Notes: generated by a model from the letters alone, not told the origin. Positions 9,787-18,673 are shown, counted from the stretch's first letter. The stretch: DNA of 36,100 nt from a virus (IMGVR_UViG_3300035661_000182:1-36100); one strand, 5' to 3'. Made by a program: numbers and translations.

Positions 9787-11180
9787 AGAGAGGCCCCAGA
9801 GGAAGGTTTATAAGTGGATCCTGAGTGTAATAGTGGTATTTTGTCGGCAGTATGACTTGAGCGGAATCCGCCTCCTAATATGGCCGCCTTAGAAGAAACC
9901 CTACCGCCAGTAACTAAAGAGGCGAAGGCTTGAGATGCTGTATGTGGAATACGAGTAATGGATCCAACTGCATTCTTAACACCTATTAATGTCTGAGTAA
10001 TACTATTACGGCCCTTTAATCCTATGTCAGCAATTTGTTTTATCTGGTTATCTATGGCCGTCCCAAGGGCGAAGGCTTCCTTGGAGATATTATTAATAGA
10101 TTTAAGTATGGCATTAACTGGGCTGCTAAATGAGTTAATAATACTGGCAATATCCCCACCACCAGTGTTTATAAGTTTGGTTATATCAGATAGGATACCA
10201 TAAACAGGAGAAAAGGATGACTCAATTATAGATGCGGCTGATGTCAAAGGGTTAGTAATAGATGAAAAGGGGTTTTTAGACAGTATACTGCCTAATCCAG
10301 TAGTAGTACTAAGTACATTACTTGCGGATCCGATATTGGCCCCAAATAAAACAGATACTTGATTACTCAGATTGGGAACCTTATTCGTGTCAAAGGTAAG
10401 CATTGGTTTGCCGATTCCAACAGCTCCAGTCCCAGCAGGCATAGGCTGAGGGACAAAACCCTTGGCTAAAAATTGAAGGACAAACCCTATATCTGTATCC
10501 CTGGCCGCATTCTGATTTGTTGACAAAGACATTATACTGCCAACAAGTTTTATATTAGGTAATAATATTTCCAATAATTCATAGTTCTTGGCCAGCTGAC
10601 TACCTCTGAGGGTATTTTGGTATAAGGCTACGAATTTGGTAAACCATTCAAAGTTTATGGCATCTACCAGTACACCTGACAAATTATATACTACCGGCTG
10701 TCTACCGAAATAGTAGGCTACTTCGTTATCACCAAAAGTAGTCATAATTTGAACTTTTTCACTATATGTAACCTGAATGTCGGTCAATAAAAAGTTCTGG
10801 AAAGTAAGCCCTTCTTTTGTAAGAGAATCTATATCAGAAGAATAATCCAGCCCACCTTGGCTTGTAGGTCTATTTTTAAGATTAGGATTGACCTTAAGTC
10901 TCATGGCCGCAACTACTCCCCTGGAGTTATAATCCTTAGTCGTAGCCTGGACTACTCCGTTACTCATACGGTTACTTGCTGACCTGGGTAGGACAATTCC
11001 TAGTCTGGTATTTCCGCCATCTCTGTCTGGACTACTATCGTTATATGGTTGACTAGTCAAGAAATTATTCAGATTGGTGGAGGCAACCGGTACCTTACTA
11101 GCCTGAAGTGGAGAATCGGGTGTAAGAAAACTAGTCAGACTAGATGGTACTACAGGACTACTTGTAAAAGGAAATGTCAT
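9783..11180 (-). CDS. Unknown tail/baseplate structural protein
   Basis: Product of 465 residues. A central domain (about residues 125-240) carries 'LLTDIQVTYSEKVQIMTTFG', 'YYFGRQPVVYNLSGVLVDA' and 'LPNIKLVGSIMSL', a pattern typical of phage proteins that connect the tail tube with the baseplate. The C-terminal half is low in aromatic residues and rich in Ser, Ile, Gly and Asn, with repeated amphipathic helices, ending in a basic, Gly/Ser-rich tail. The gene overlaps both neighbours by 4 bases. It lies just downstream of the tape measure, where tube-terminating and hub proteins are normally coded. Confidence 0.55.
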   Translation of the reverse strand: MTFPFTSSPVVPSSLTSFLTPDSPLQASKVPVASTNLNNFLTSQPYNDSSPDRDGGNTRLGIVLPRSASNRMSNGVVQATTKDYNSRGVVAAMRLKVNPNLKNRPTSQGGLDYSSDIDSLTKEGLTFQNFLLTDIQVTYSEKVQIMTTFGDNEVAYYFGRQPVVYNLSGVLVDAINFEWFTKFVALYQNTLRGSQLAKNYELLEILLPNIKLVGSIMSLSTNQNAARDTDIGFVLQFLAKGFVPQPMPAGTGAVGIGKPMLTFDTNKVPNLSNQVSVLFGANIGSASNVLSTTTGLGSILSKNPFSSITNPLTSAASIIESSFSPVYGILSDITKLINTGGGDIASIINSFSSPVNAILKSINNISKEAFALGTAIDNQIKQIADIGLKGRNSITQTLIGVKNAVGSITRIPHTASQAFASLVTGGRVSSKAAILGGGFRSSHTADKIPLLHSGSTYKPSSGASL

Positions 11181-11386
11181 GATTCTATATCAAAGGAAAT
11201 TACTTCTAATACTACCCCACTATTAGAAACCAGGTTTTGGCCCGTCAATCCACCAAATTGAGCGGGTATATACGACAAGTCGGTATTGCTATATCTAATG
11301 GCCTCAAAAGTAGCACCTACCTGTTGTAAGTAAACTTGGGCTGGGGTCAATGCCAAAAGTTTGGTATTAATAACTGCCTTGGCCAT
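11177..11386 (-). CDS. Small unknown protein after the tape measure gene
   Basis: Product of 69 residues, starting 1 base downstream of the tape measure stop and overlapping the next gene by 4 bases. It is beta-prone with no Cys and no membrane segment ('LSYIPAQFGGLTGQNLVS'). The family is not recognised. Its position fits a small tail-tip or tube accessory protein. Confidence 0.5.
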   Translation of the reverse strand: MAKAVINTKLLALTPAQVYLQQVGATFEAIRYSNTDLSYIPAQFGGLTGQNLVSNSGVVLEVISFDIES

Positions 11387-11387
11387 T

Positions 11388-14279
11388 TTATGGTTCCTTT
11401 AAAGTTCTGACGGCTGGGTCTTTACCCTTGCCGAAGTTTATTTTATCAAATCCTGGAAGCTTACCTCCCTCTGTTTTACTCACCCAATTATTTACTGCCT
11501 TATCAAATTTAGATACTGATCCGGCAAAGGAGATTTCAGAAATTTCTCTCTTATAAGTACTGAAGTCTATGGCCTTACTCTTATATTCGGTCAAGGCCTG
11601 GTTCATATCTCTGGCCGTCTGCATACGTTGCTCATTCAGATTGGAAGCATCGTCTGCGTCTCCTCCTTCGTAAGTGGACATTTTGTCATAGATTTTAATA
11701 CCATTAAAAACTTCCTTTTCCAAGGCATCTCTACGTGCTGTACCTTTGAGCCCCATAATTCTGGCCCGGGCATCCTTATCTTTTATGGAATCCCATAGAT
11801 TACCCTTACCACTTTCTAACTGATCGGCCTCGCTTTTAAAGAAAGCATATGGGTTTTTAGGATCAAACCCAAGTTCAGTCATTCTAAGACCAGCCTCAGA
11901 TAATCCCTGATTAACGAAGTTTTTAGCATCCGAGTCGGCCAAGCTTCTAGCCGTGGCTATATCCAATTTATTCTTACCAGTCCTACCACTAACCGTATTA
12001 AACCTATCCACAATATCTTGGGCATCTTTGGCAGATTTAGCCCCCTTTAGGTCAGTGCGTAGAGTACCTAGCATTAAGTCTTCTGCCATACCCCTCATCA
12101 TACCTTCTTTTCCTATCTTCCTGATTTCGCCTAATCTAGAGGTTAATAGGTCATTCTTGGAGCCAGCTGGGGTAGCCGTTGTAGTACCGCCCTCCATATT
12201 TATAGAGGCAGCGTTATGATAGAATTCTTCATCAGCAGAAATTTTTCCCATAGTAGACATTCTGCGAAAGGCTTCTTTCTGTAGGCTTTTATTACCAGCT
12301 GGGCCAGAATTGTCTATATAAGTCTGAGCATCCTCATCCCCCGCATCAGCCAGCTTATTTATCTCATTCGTTGGGTCTAGTCGATCAAAGGATTCTATAT
12401 TTTTAAGTCTTTTAACCTTGCCTTCAACTTTTCTACTGGGGTCATACACCTGACCTTTTAGGTCGCCGTATTGAGCTCCCGACAAAGCTTTTTCTGTGTC
12501 GTCTCCAATAATTGCAGACAGGGCTCCAACAGTTCGCCCTACTCCCCTGGCTCCAGCCGCCTTAGCTCCTCTCCAAGCCCCGCTTATACCTTGAACAGCT
12601 CCATTAAGTGGGCCATAGTTAATATTCTGATTTTTCATATAAGACATGGTTTGGTCAGCACCATTCTTAGTAAGGGCAGCCATCCGGGCCTTAAGAACCT
12701 CCGGGTCTTCCTGGTTCATACGATCTATCATAACGGCCTTAGCGTTCTCTGGGCTCATACCAAGACCGTCTACCAAGGCCACCATAGCTACTTCTGGAGA
12801 AATTTTCCCATTTTTATCCCTGGACAATCCGTGATTATTATCAACATAGTCTTCGATCATCCTTTCCACACCCATAGGCCCAGCCTTGGTCATGGAACCA
12901 GTAATATCATTTTGGTGAAGAAGCATTTTACCCCGTACTCCAATAGGGTCACGAGCAGCAGCCCCTCCGAATTTTGTAACGTTGTCTATGACTGATTTCC
13001 CGGCTCCGCCATTATATAAGGCGTTATACCCAATAATGTTGGCATATGGACTCTGATAGGCATTTAATTGGCCTGTAATAGAGGATTGGGCTGCCCCTTC
13101 GGCTCCACCCATTGTGGCCAGCAAGCTTTGAGAAATTAAACCCTGACGGTTAGCTGCCATAAAGGAGGCATAAGACTTACCTGCCGCCAACTGCCCCAGG
13201 GCTGGATTTAATCCATTTGCCCCGAACATATATTGACCCTGCATACCTACGGTATTCATCATTCTCTGAGTAGAGACACCAGCAGTGGCCGCATACCCAC
13301 CCATTGTGGTAGTAAACTGGCTCATGGCAGTACCTACCCCTACACCTGACCTTTGAATGGTCGCCATAAGCTCAATAGCCTCTTTATAATCAGAGGTATT
13401 GGCAAACTGCATAATGGTCTTAATCTGGGTTACAATCTGTTTTGTCTTACCGACCAAGTCCTTGGCCTTGACGTTATCGTATAGCCCGGCCCTCATAGAA
13501 TTATCGGCAATGTCAGTAACTTCATCCATACTGAAGGTTTGATCACGGGCACCTATTTGACTCATCTGAGTGGACATCCTAGAGGCTGATCTACGACTCA
13601 AACCACCACCAGTTACATCATTACCATATCCACCACCAAAAGTAATACCCGCCGTATTACGTCTTAACATGTCAGCGGTCTGAAAGTTGTTTACCATTGG
13701 GTTAAAGATCATGGCATTTGCCGGGGCCAAGGCAGCCTGAGCCACCATACCGGGAAGCGCAAATTCTGCCGCGAAGCCACCTACTGCCCCCATCATTTCT
13801 CCAGCTCCGGCGGCCATACCAGCATTAGCCCCTAGACCTGACATAACACCTCTGGAAAATCCACCCAGGGCCGCCCTACCTATGGCATGACTGGGACGAT
13901 TAAGGTATTTGAAGGCATAGTAGCTGGCCGTCATAGGTAAGACATAGTTCTGAGCCAAGGAGGCTGCACCCGCCATCGGTGTTTGTCCTAGTGAGCTATA
14001 ATAGCCAGAAGTTTGATTGTATACGTTTCCACCAGGGCCAGGGGCAGCACTAAAAGGATTTAAGGTGGCATTTAAGGAATGGAAAAACCCAGGATTACCC
14101 GAGTTACCATACTGGGTTCCGTAGGGTCCTTGATAGCCGGGTCTATACTGGGCAGTATAACTCGGAGTCAGATAGGCTGAATTAATACCCCATGACCCAG
14201 AGTTTGTATTGACCGGGTTAAGGGGATCAGTAAAAGAGTTAAACCTAGTATCTGCCTGGGTTTTAAAGATGTCAGCCAT
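11388..14279 (-). CDS. Probable tail tape measure protein
   Basis: Product of 963 residues, one of the longest in the tail operon and directly downstream of the chaperone pair, the fixed position of tape measure genes. The N-terminal 110 residues are Gly/Tyr/Pro/Asn-rich. Residues about 130-200 are Ala/Gly-rich and hydrophobic ('GVMSGLGANAGMAAGAGEMM', 'GAVGGFAAEFALPGMVAQAA'), a membrane-inserting type segment seen in tape measures. The rest is helical and charged, with long stretches suited to an extended rod. A tape measure of this length would set a tail of very roughly 140 nm if about 1.5 angstrom per residue applies. No lysozyme or peptidase motif was noticed. An internal virion protein is the alternative. 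Confidence 0.65.
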   Translation of the reverse strand: MADIFKTQADTRFNSFTDPLNPVNTNSGSWGINSAYLTPSYTAQYRPGYQGPYGTQYGNSGNPGFFHSLNATLNPFSAAPGPGGNVYNQTSGYYSSLGQTPMAGAASLAQNYVLPMTASYYAFKYLNRPSHAIGRAALGGFSRGVMSGLGANAGMAAGAGEMMGAVGGFAAEFALPGMVAQAALAPANAMIFNPMVNNFQTADMLRRNTAGITFGGGYGNDVTGGGLSRRSASRMSTQMSQIGARDQTFSMDEVTDIADNSMRAGLYDNVKAKDLVGKTKQIVTQIKTIMQFANTSDYKEAIELMATIQRSGVGVGTAMSQFTTTMGGYAATAGVSTQRMMNTVGMQGQYMFGANGLNPALGQLAAGKSYASFMAANRQGLISQSLLATMGGAEGAAQSSITGQLNAYQSPYANIIGYNALYNGGAGKSVIDNVTKFGGAAARDPIGVRGKMLLHQNDITGSMTKAGPMGVERMIEDYVDNNHGLSRDKNGKISPEVAMVALVDGLGMSPENAKAVMIDRMNQEDPEVLKARMAALTKNGADQTMSYMKNQNINYGPLNGAVQGISGAWRGAKAAGARGVGRTVGALSAIIGDDTEKALSGAQYGDLKGQVYDPSRKVEGKVKRLKNIESFDRLDPTNEINKLADAGDEDAQTYIDNSGPAGNKSLQKEAFRRMSTMGKISADEEFYHNAASINMEGGTTTATPAGSKNDLLTSRLGEIRKIGKEGMMRGMAEDLMLGTLRTDLKGAKSAKDAQDIVDRFNTVSGRTGKNKLDIATARSLADSDAKNFVNQGLSEAGLRMTELGFDPKNPYAFFKSEADQLESGKGNLWDSIKDKDARARIMGLKGTARRDALEKEVFNGIKIYDKMSTYEGGDADDASNLNEQRMQTARDMNQALTEYKSKAIDFSTYKREISEISFAGSVSKFDKAVNNWVSKTEGGKLPGFDKINFGKGKDPAVRTLKEP

Positions 14280-14282
14280 ACT

Positions 14283-15064
14283 TTATTTTAACCCTAGCAG
14301 ACCTTTGACTACCGTTATACCTTCTGCGGTCTTAGACATTACTGGACGTAGATGTTTGAAGAAATCATATTCATGACGCATAGCCACTTCCTCATCTACT
14401 GACTTGTCTTCTATACCATAGGCCAAACTAACATAATGACTCCACAGCTTCTTAATAGAGGAGACAAAAGAATCCCCCCTACTTTGACTAATAATGTGTT
14501 GAGTCATTATCTTATTTAATATAACCTGCTTCTCTTCCTGTATAAGATCAAACTTTCTAAGGACTATATCTTGGGGGCTTCCAAGAGGTGGAGGTTTTAT
14601 TCCAGAGGTATATAATTTAAGTCGGCTAATGGCCCACGACTGTTTTAAAAATTTTTCTCACCTACCTCGCAGGCTTTCATAACTTTGACAGAGAACTCCC
14701 CAAGAGAGTCTGACAAGGCAGCCACCATTGCAGCAGGGAGGCCTTCAATGAATGCCATTTTATTATCAGAAGTCATTGTGGACAAGTCTTTTTGATTATA
14801 AAAGTCAAGGCAGCGGCTCAGGTTGAGTAACGCTCTTTGTTGCTGCATGGTTTCATATAAGATATAGTTCTTGGAGTCCAGAAGGGCAGAAGTCTCTGAT
14901 ACATCTTTGGCAGACATTGACCTAAACGTCACCTTAAGCTTGCCCTTAATCATTACATCTTCAGTATACTTACCTTCAAACATAAGGGTATCAAAGATAG
15001 CCAATAGATCTTCTTCTTTGTACTTGGTGTTCTCTTTTACTTCTTCTTTTACTTCTTTACTCAT
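14283..15064 (-). CDS. Tail assembly chaperone, long -1 frameshift product (GT-type)
   Basis: Translation starts at the ATG at 15064, follows the short chaperone frame to the slippery heptamer 14648-14654, shifts back one base and continues in the -1 frame to the stop at 14283. The extension adds 121 residues: 47 that precede any ATG (beginning 'LKQSWAISRLKLY') and the 74 residues of what would otherwise look like a separate small gene starting at 14507. The first 47 codons are open, carry normal composition and have no start codon of their own, which argues that they are reached by frameshifting. In lambda and many other phages the G and GT proteins bind the tape measure during tail assembly, and the same layout is seen here. 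Total length would be about 260 residues. Confidence 0.75.
14645..15064 (-). CDS. Tail assembly chaperone, short product (G-type)
   Basis: Product of 139 residues that ends 'EVGEKNF' directly on the slippery sequence. It is acidic and helical, opening with a Lys/Glu-rich leader ('MSKEVKEEVKENTKYKEED') and carrying 'KVTFRSMSAKDVSETSALLD', which resembles chaperones and tail assembly proteins of the gpG/gp13-type group. The start ATG overlaps the terminase stop by one base (TAATG). This is the main product when no frameshift occurs. It is assigned mainly from position before the tape measure and from the slippery stop context. Confidence 0.7.
   Translation of the reverse strand: MSKEVKEEVKENTKYKEEDLLAIFDTLMFEGKYTEDVMIKGKLKVTFRSMSAKDVSETSALLDSKNYILYETMQQQRALLNLSRCLDFYNQKDLSTMTSDNKMAFIEGLPAAMVAALSDSLGEFSVKVMKACEVGEKNF
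14648..14654 (-). promoter_or_regulatory. -1 programmed frameshift slippery site A AAT TTT
   Basis: On the coding strand the chaperone frame reads GAG AAA AAT TTT TAA. The heptamer A AAT TTT fits the canonical X XXY YYZ rule, is directly followed by the zero-frame stop, and the -1 frame is open for 121 codons afterwards. An A5T5A4 run surrounds it. I did not work out a downstream stimulatory hairpin or an upstream Shine-Dalgarno-like enhancer. Confidence 0.75.
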
Positions 15065-16689
15065 TAAAAATCTCCTAGTTGATGTGGGTCTTGCTGATCC
15101 AGATAAGTGAAGTCGCCCTGCATTATCTGAAATCCAATATTGGCGAAGGCCGTTGACATTAACAGGTCGTCGGTCGTTCCGTCATTCTTTCTATAAACTT
15201 TTCTTCCTGACCTGGTTTCTTCATCATAACAATTAAGCCAATCTGACCAAAAAGGTGAAGACATCAGATTCCAGCTTGGAGTCTCCAACTTAGAACGGCC
15301 TAACTTGGCCTTAAATATAACGGAGTCCATAGCCATTGTCCTGTCGGCGAACATATAACCGCCAGCACGGTCCAGGGTCAATGGAACTTTGGCTGCCCCT
15401 AATTGTATCATATAAGCTTTGTCAGAACCTATAATCTGAGAAATTAATTGCCCCTGCATAACACCTACTCCACGGTCGCTACAAATAATCTGGGCGTTAA
15501 ATCTACGATAAATGTCAATTACTTCCCGGACCTGTTTCTGTACATCTTTTTCATCTATTCTTTTGGCATACATTACGTACAGCTTACCGGTACTATCAAA
15601 CCCGGCAACAGTAATTGTCGTATGGCTAACTTTACTACCTACCAAAGACCAGTCTACCCCTACTGCAATTGCAACTATACCACGAGAGTCCATCGCCCAG
15701 CAAGTATCAAATTCAGAGACTTCTGGGTTACAGCACTCCATCGCCTCTTTCTGAGAAAGAATACGGCCAGCACTGCCACTGGCAATACCAAAGACTTCAT
15801 TGTCTAGCTTGCTGGTAGAATACTCTGTTATGGCATGTTGTAGTTCCCCCCACTTTTTAGGGTTGGCCCTAGACTCCAGCATAAACCTTGGTATATGCAT
15901 AGACACATGTACTTTGTTTTGGTCTGGTCTGGCCGAGATCCATCCTCCGGAGGTTACGTCTAATAGGTTAGAGCATTTAATACAAATAGGTCCTACTAGT
16001 CCACTACAGATGGCTACACAATTGTCATGGTCCCAGGGAATGTTCCAGTGATTACAATGATTACATTTAACACACCACTCACTACCCGACCCCTTTTTGA
16101 ACAGTACCTCTAAGGTATTCTGTTCTGACTTAGGAGTACCATAGTGCCTCTTAAGGGCATAGTCTGAGGCCGACAAAGATTCATATAGGATAGGCAAGGC
16201 TTCGGCTTGGACGTCTTGAACTTCATCTACGGAAAGGGCATCTCCGGCCACCCCTCGAACTCGGTCGGCGTCTACCTCGGACTCGGCATAAGACAAGAAC
16301 ATTATAGAACCATTATTCAATGTCTTTTCAAAGACATTTTTCTTCGAACTGGTATCCCTATAGTATTTCTTGACCAGAGGGGAATTCAGGAAAGGGTCTA
16401 GGTAAGTAGTTGAAAACCGTGAGGCCTGGACTGACAATGGGGCAATATACAGAGAGGTGAAATAAGGCCTTGATATACACTTAAGGGCTTTGATGGCCCC
16501 AATGGATAGAGTCTTACCAACCTGTCTGGAACACTTGACCGTCATCAGAGGTGGGTCAAAGTCATATATTTCAGTAAATGGTTTATAGCCGTCCAGGGAA
16601 AAGGGTTTCCCCTTAAAGGACAATATTGCCCTGCCCAGCTGCGAAGTAGTTAACTTCACTTTCTTTTGTGTCATGCCGTATTTTAACAT
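15064..16689 (-). CDS. terL: Terminase large subunit (DNA packaging ATPase/nuclease)
   Basis: Product of 541 residues. The ATPase half has a Walker A-type loop 'CSRQVGKT' (about residues 53-60), a coupling segment 'RVRGVAGDALSVDEVQDV' that contains Walker B and the catalytic Glu, and 'HYGTPKS' as the motif III-like segment. Next comes a four-Cys zinc-binding insert ('CVKCNHC' ... 'CIKC'), as in GpA-type terminases. The nuclease half begins 'VGVDWS' and continues with 'IICSDRGVG' and 'DGTTDDLLMSTA', giving the acidic residues of the RNase H-like fold. It packages DNA into the prohead. The start is the ATG at 16689 with a close AAAGG; an in-frame ATG five codons later has no ribosome site. The small subunit is not visible in this window. 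Confidence 0.85.
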   Translation of the reverse strand: MLKYGMTQKKVKLTTSQLGRAILSFKGKPFSLDGYKPFTEIYDFDPPLMTVKCSRQVGKTLSIGAIKALKCISRPYFTSLYIAPLSVQASRFSTTYLDPFLNSPLVKKYYRDTSSKKNVFEKTLNNGSIMFLSYAESEVDADRVRGVAGDALSVDEVQDVQAEALPILYESLSASDYALKRHYGTPKSEQNTLEVLFKKGSGSEWCVKCNHCNHWNIPWDHDNCVAICSGLVGPICIKCSNLLDVTSGGWISARPDQNKVHVSMHIPRFMLESRANPKKWGELQHAITEYSTSKLDNEVFGIASGSAGRILSQKEAMECCNPEVSEFDTCWAMDSRGIVAIAVGVDWSLVGSKVSHTTITVAGFDSTGKLYVMYAKRIDEKDVQKQVREVIDIYRRFNAQIICSDRGVGVMQGQLISQIIGSDKAYMIQLGAAKVPLTLDRAGGYMFADRTMAMDSVIFKAKLGRSKLETPSWNLMSSPFWSDWLNCYDEETRSGRKVYRKNDGTTDDLLMSTAFANIGFQIMQGDFTYLDQQDPHQLGDF

Positions 16690-16702
16690 AGGCCTTTTGA
16701 AT

Positions 16703-16730
16703 TAGATATTTTTGAATTTCATGGTATAAG
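16703..16730 (+). promoter_or_regulatory. Promoter of the ubiquitin-like operon (extended -10)
   Basis: A -35-like TAGATA (16703-16708), a 16-base spacer and TATAAG (16725-16730) preceded by TGG, which gives an extended -10 (TGnTATAAG). The same 20-base spacing and 'GGTATAAGCA' core recur at 27381-27408. It reads into the ubiquitin-like gene about 65 bases downstream. The opposite strand must carry the terminase promoter in the same gap, but I see no strong candidate. Confidence 0.55.
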
Positions 16731-16794
16731 CAATTTAGAGGAAAGATATTTAGTCTTTCTTCTTTTTTACTTAACCCTATAGGAAATTAAAAAC

Positions 16795-16992
16795 ATGGCA
16801 ACAACTACCGTAAACATTGCAACGACCGGCGAATCATATTCTCTTCCAGGTGATCACTATACTGTAGACGACATCGTCCGCAACCTGAAGGGTGGTGTGC
16901 CCGGCATGGCCTCTATGGATGCAAGTCAAGAGACTGACTCCGATGGTAATGTGGAATTCACCTTCCGCGCAAAAACGGGTACCAAAGGCTAA
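16795..16992 (+). CDS. Ubiquitin-like protein, PRTRC protein C / Prok_Ub type
   Basis: Product of 65 residues. It is the length of a beta-grasp ubiquitin-like protein and ends in 'KTGTKG', an exposed C-terminal Gly as in PRTRC protein C relatives whose tails read '..GTKG'. The body ('VNIATTGESYSLPGDHYTVD', 'VEFTFRAK') matches the pattern of a short beta-grasp with a central helix 'DDIVRNLKGG'. An AGGAA ribosome site precedes the ATG. The gene opens an operon with E2-, JAB- and E1-like genes, so it is presumably the modifier that the E1 adenylates at Gly65. An intrinsic terminator follows it at once, which suggests it is made in excess over the enzymes. Confidence 0.7.
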   Translation: MATTTVNIATTGESYSLPGDHYTVDDIVRNLKGGVPGMASMDASQETDSDGNVEFTFRAKTGTKG

Positions 16993-17014
16993 AAAAAACT
17001 TTTTTAGTTTAAGG

Positions 17015-17047
17015 ACATTGACCTCTGGCCAGGTCAATGTTTTTTTT
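17015..17047 (+). terminator. Intrinsic terminator after the ubiquitin-like gene
   Basis: Perfect 10-base stem ACATTGACCT/AGGTCAATGT (17015-17024 with 17031-17040), 6-base loop, then seven T. Because the next genes of the operon lie just behind with no promoter I can see, it probably acts as a partial terminator (attenuator) that raises modifier output relative to the enzymes. A second AT-only palindrome (A6-AC-T6) lies at 16990-17007. Confidence 0.8.
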
Positions 17048-17067
17048 AGTTTTCCAGGGGTTAAGAA

Positions 17068-17688
17068 TTGATATACGAAACAATACCACTTAAAAGAAAA
17101 CGGGCAGTAGATGTCCTTTCAAGTAGATTACAATCAGCACTTATATCGGAGTCTCTTGTTAAATTTACCTTTAGTAGACTACTGGAATTAAAGGCTGTGA
17201 CTAGAAACTTTAAATCCTTCTATGGGTTCTCGGCAGACCAAAGGTATACATTATCGGGGTGGAGTGATCCATTTTATTCCCTACTTAAAATAGCTGGGTC
17301 ACAGGCCTTAAAGTCGTACCAAGGGGCTTTTACTTATATACCTTTCCCACATAGGCCTAATGTAATTATTTCTCCTCCTAATATTAATCGGGGAGTACCA
17401 CTAAAGATACAGTTTTTAGGTAGAATGTCGCCCAAAGGATCTGAGACTATGGTTAGGTATCTTGCTAAGTTGGTAAAAGCATCTACTACTTTGGGGATAA
17501 CGCTAACAGCAAGTATTGTAAATGCCGAGTATGTTAATACTCAGAGTATATCAGTACTGATGAAACCATTAAACCCTAACCGTTCATTCACCCCATATAG
17601 ATATGTGTGGTATTTTCCAGAGGTTATAAAAGCTATGCAAAATATCCTAAGAATTAGAATGCGTTATAACCCGGTAGATACACAATGA
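17068..17688 (+). CDS. Unknown protein of the ubiquitin-like operon (206 aa)
   Basis: Product of 206 residues. The start is a TTG at 17068 preceded by AGGGG at good spacing; no ATG alternative near the 5' end is better placed. The family is not recognised. It is basic, with one possible beta core ('IPFPHRPNVIISPP', 'PLKIQFLGRMSPKG') and C-terminal helices ('YFPEVIKAMQNILRIRM'). No Cys is present, which argues against an E2- or E3-type thioester role. The gene sits between the modifier and E2-like genes and overlaps the next gene by 4 bases, so it likely belongs to the system, for instance as a substrate, adaptor or phage morphogenesis partner. Confidence 0.6.
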   Translation: MIYETIPLKRKRAVDVLSSRLQSALISESLVKFTFSRLLELKAVTRNFKSFYGFSADQRYTLSGWSDPFYSLLKIAGSQALKSYQGAFTYIPFPHRPNVIISPPNINRGVPLKIQFLGRMSPKGSETMVRYLAKLVKASTTLGITLTASIVNAEYVNTQSISVLMKPLNPNRSFTPYRYVWYFPEVIKAMQNILRIRMRYNPVDTQ

Positions 17689-17909
17689 ATATAGGTAACC
17701 TAAAGAAGGGATTTGTTGATTCAGAAGATCTATACTCTAAAGGTCTGGCCTTGATGGAAAACTTATCACAAACGATAACCTCCCTTGAAATACTAAATCA
17801 ACTAATAGACTTTGAAATTGGGGATTTTACAATAGGTAGAAGTAATCTAGGCGTTATTAATAACCGCCTAAAAATGGTTAACATCTTCATAGAAGGGGAT
17901 TTTGTATGA
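17685..17909 (+). CDS. Small unknown protein of the ubiquitin-like operon (74 aa)
   Basis: Product of 74 residues, ATGA overlap with both neighbours. It is helical and slightly acidic ('EDLYSKGLALMENLSQTIT'), with no Cys. Not recognised. Coupled translation with the E2-like gene suggests a partner of that protein or of the 206-residue protein. Confidence 0.55.
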   Translation: MNIGNLKKGFVDSEDLYSKGLALMENLSQTITSLEILNQLIDFEIGDFTIGRSNLGVINNRLKMVNIFIEGDFV

Positions 17910-18673
17910 CTGAAGAAAATATTAGCGAGCCATATATAAATATAAAAATGTATACAGATTGTGTCGAAGTGGACACCGGTAATAGTCTCAGTACCAGTAG
18001 CAAGATAATTTCTATTAATGACTTTTTAAAAACAGTATCTAAGGAAGTAGCTCAACCAAATTCTGAAGAAGCTTTTAGTCTACCACCAAACTGTATACGA
18101 TTTTCCAGGACAACTCAAGGTATAAAATTAAGTACCTACTTCCCTGCAAAAAAACAAGACCTTAAATACAAAAAGAGCTACGACCCCGAGACCATTTATA
18201 AAGTTGCGGCTCCAAACATTATATTATCCTTTACCTTAGATATTAAACCAGATAACTCATATTACCTAAAGGATATCAGATATTTTTGTACTGATCTTGG
18301 AGCCGAGTCAGTAGAGCTGCTAGAACAAGTACCTACAGAAAAAGATCATCTAAAACATATTTGGATACTCCCATTTTCTAATATATATAATGATGGTCAT
18401 ATGTGCTACGGAGGCAATACTACTCCTAGAGTATTTTCCAAAAACTTAAAAGGTCTTCACTATTATTACACCATGTTGTTTGATACTCCCTTCAACGATG
18501 ACCTATCCATTAATGATACTACCTTCAGAGGCAATGTTTCCTCCTGGTATAAAATCCTAGAAGATGCCGAAACCTTTCCGTACTATATGCTACGGGATAG
18601 TCCACATCTAGCTCCAACTCCTGTGGCGAATGACCTGAGTGAAATATTGCCAACTTTACACCAATTAGCATGA
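17906..18673 (+). CDS. E2-like conjugating protein, PRTRC protein B / Prok-E2_D type
   Basis: Product of 255 residues. Residues 155-170 'LPFSNIYNDGHMCYGG' match the signature of PRTRC protein B ('..P..N.y.dG..CwG'), the family that Pfam places as a prokaryotic E2 group. Cys167 is the candidate thioester residue and His165 and Asn159 flank it. The N-terminal half is beta-rich. A helical segment 'LKGLHYYYTMLFDTPFNDD' follows the active site. It would accept the modifier from the E1-like protein and pass it to a target. It overlaps the upstream gene by 4 bases and is followed 13 bases later by the JAB gene. The assignment rests on the motif and the operon context. Confidence 0.75.
   Translation: MTEENISEPYINIKMYTDCVEVDTGNSLSTSSKIISINDFLKTVSKEVAQPNSEEAFSLPPNCIRFSRTTQGIKLSTYFPAKKQDLKYKKSYDPETIYKVAAPNIILSFTLDIKPDNSYYLKDIRYFCTDLGAESVELLEQVPTEKDHLKHIWILPFSNIYNDGHMCYGGNTTPRVFSKNLKGLHYYYTMLFDTPFNDDLSINDTTFRGNVSSWYKILEDAETFPYYMLRDSPHLAPTPVANDLSEILPTLHQLA

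Noticed and set aside
14283-14507. Independent 74-residue gene
   Set aside because: The frame is open 47 codons upstream without a start and joins the chaperone by -1 shift; no good ribosome site precedes the ATG at 14507.
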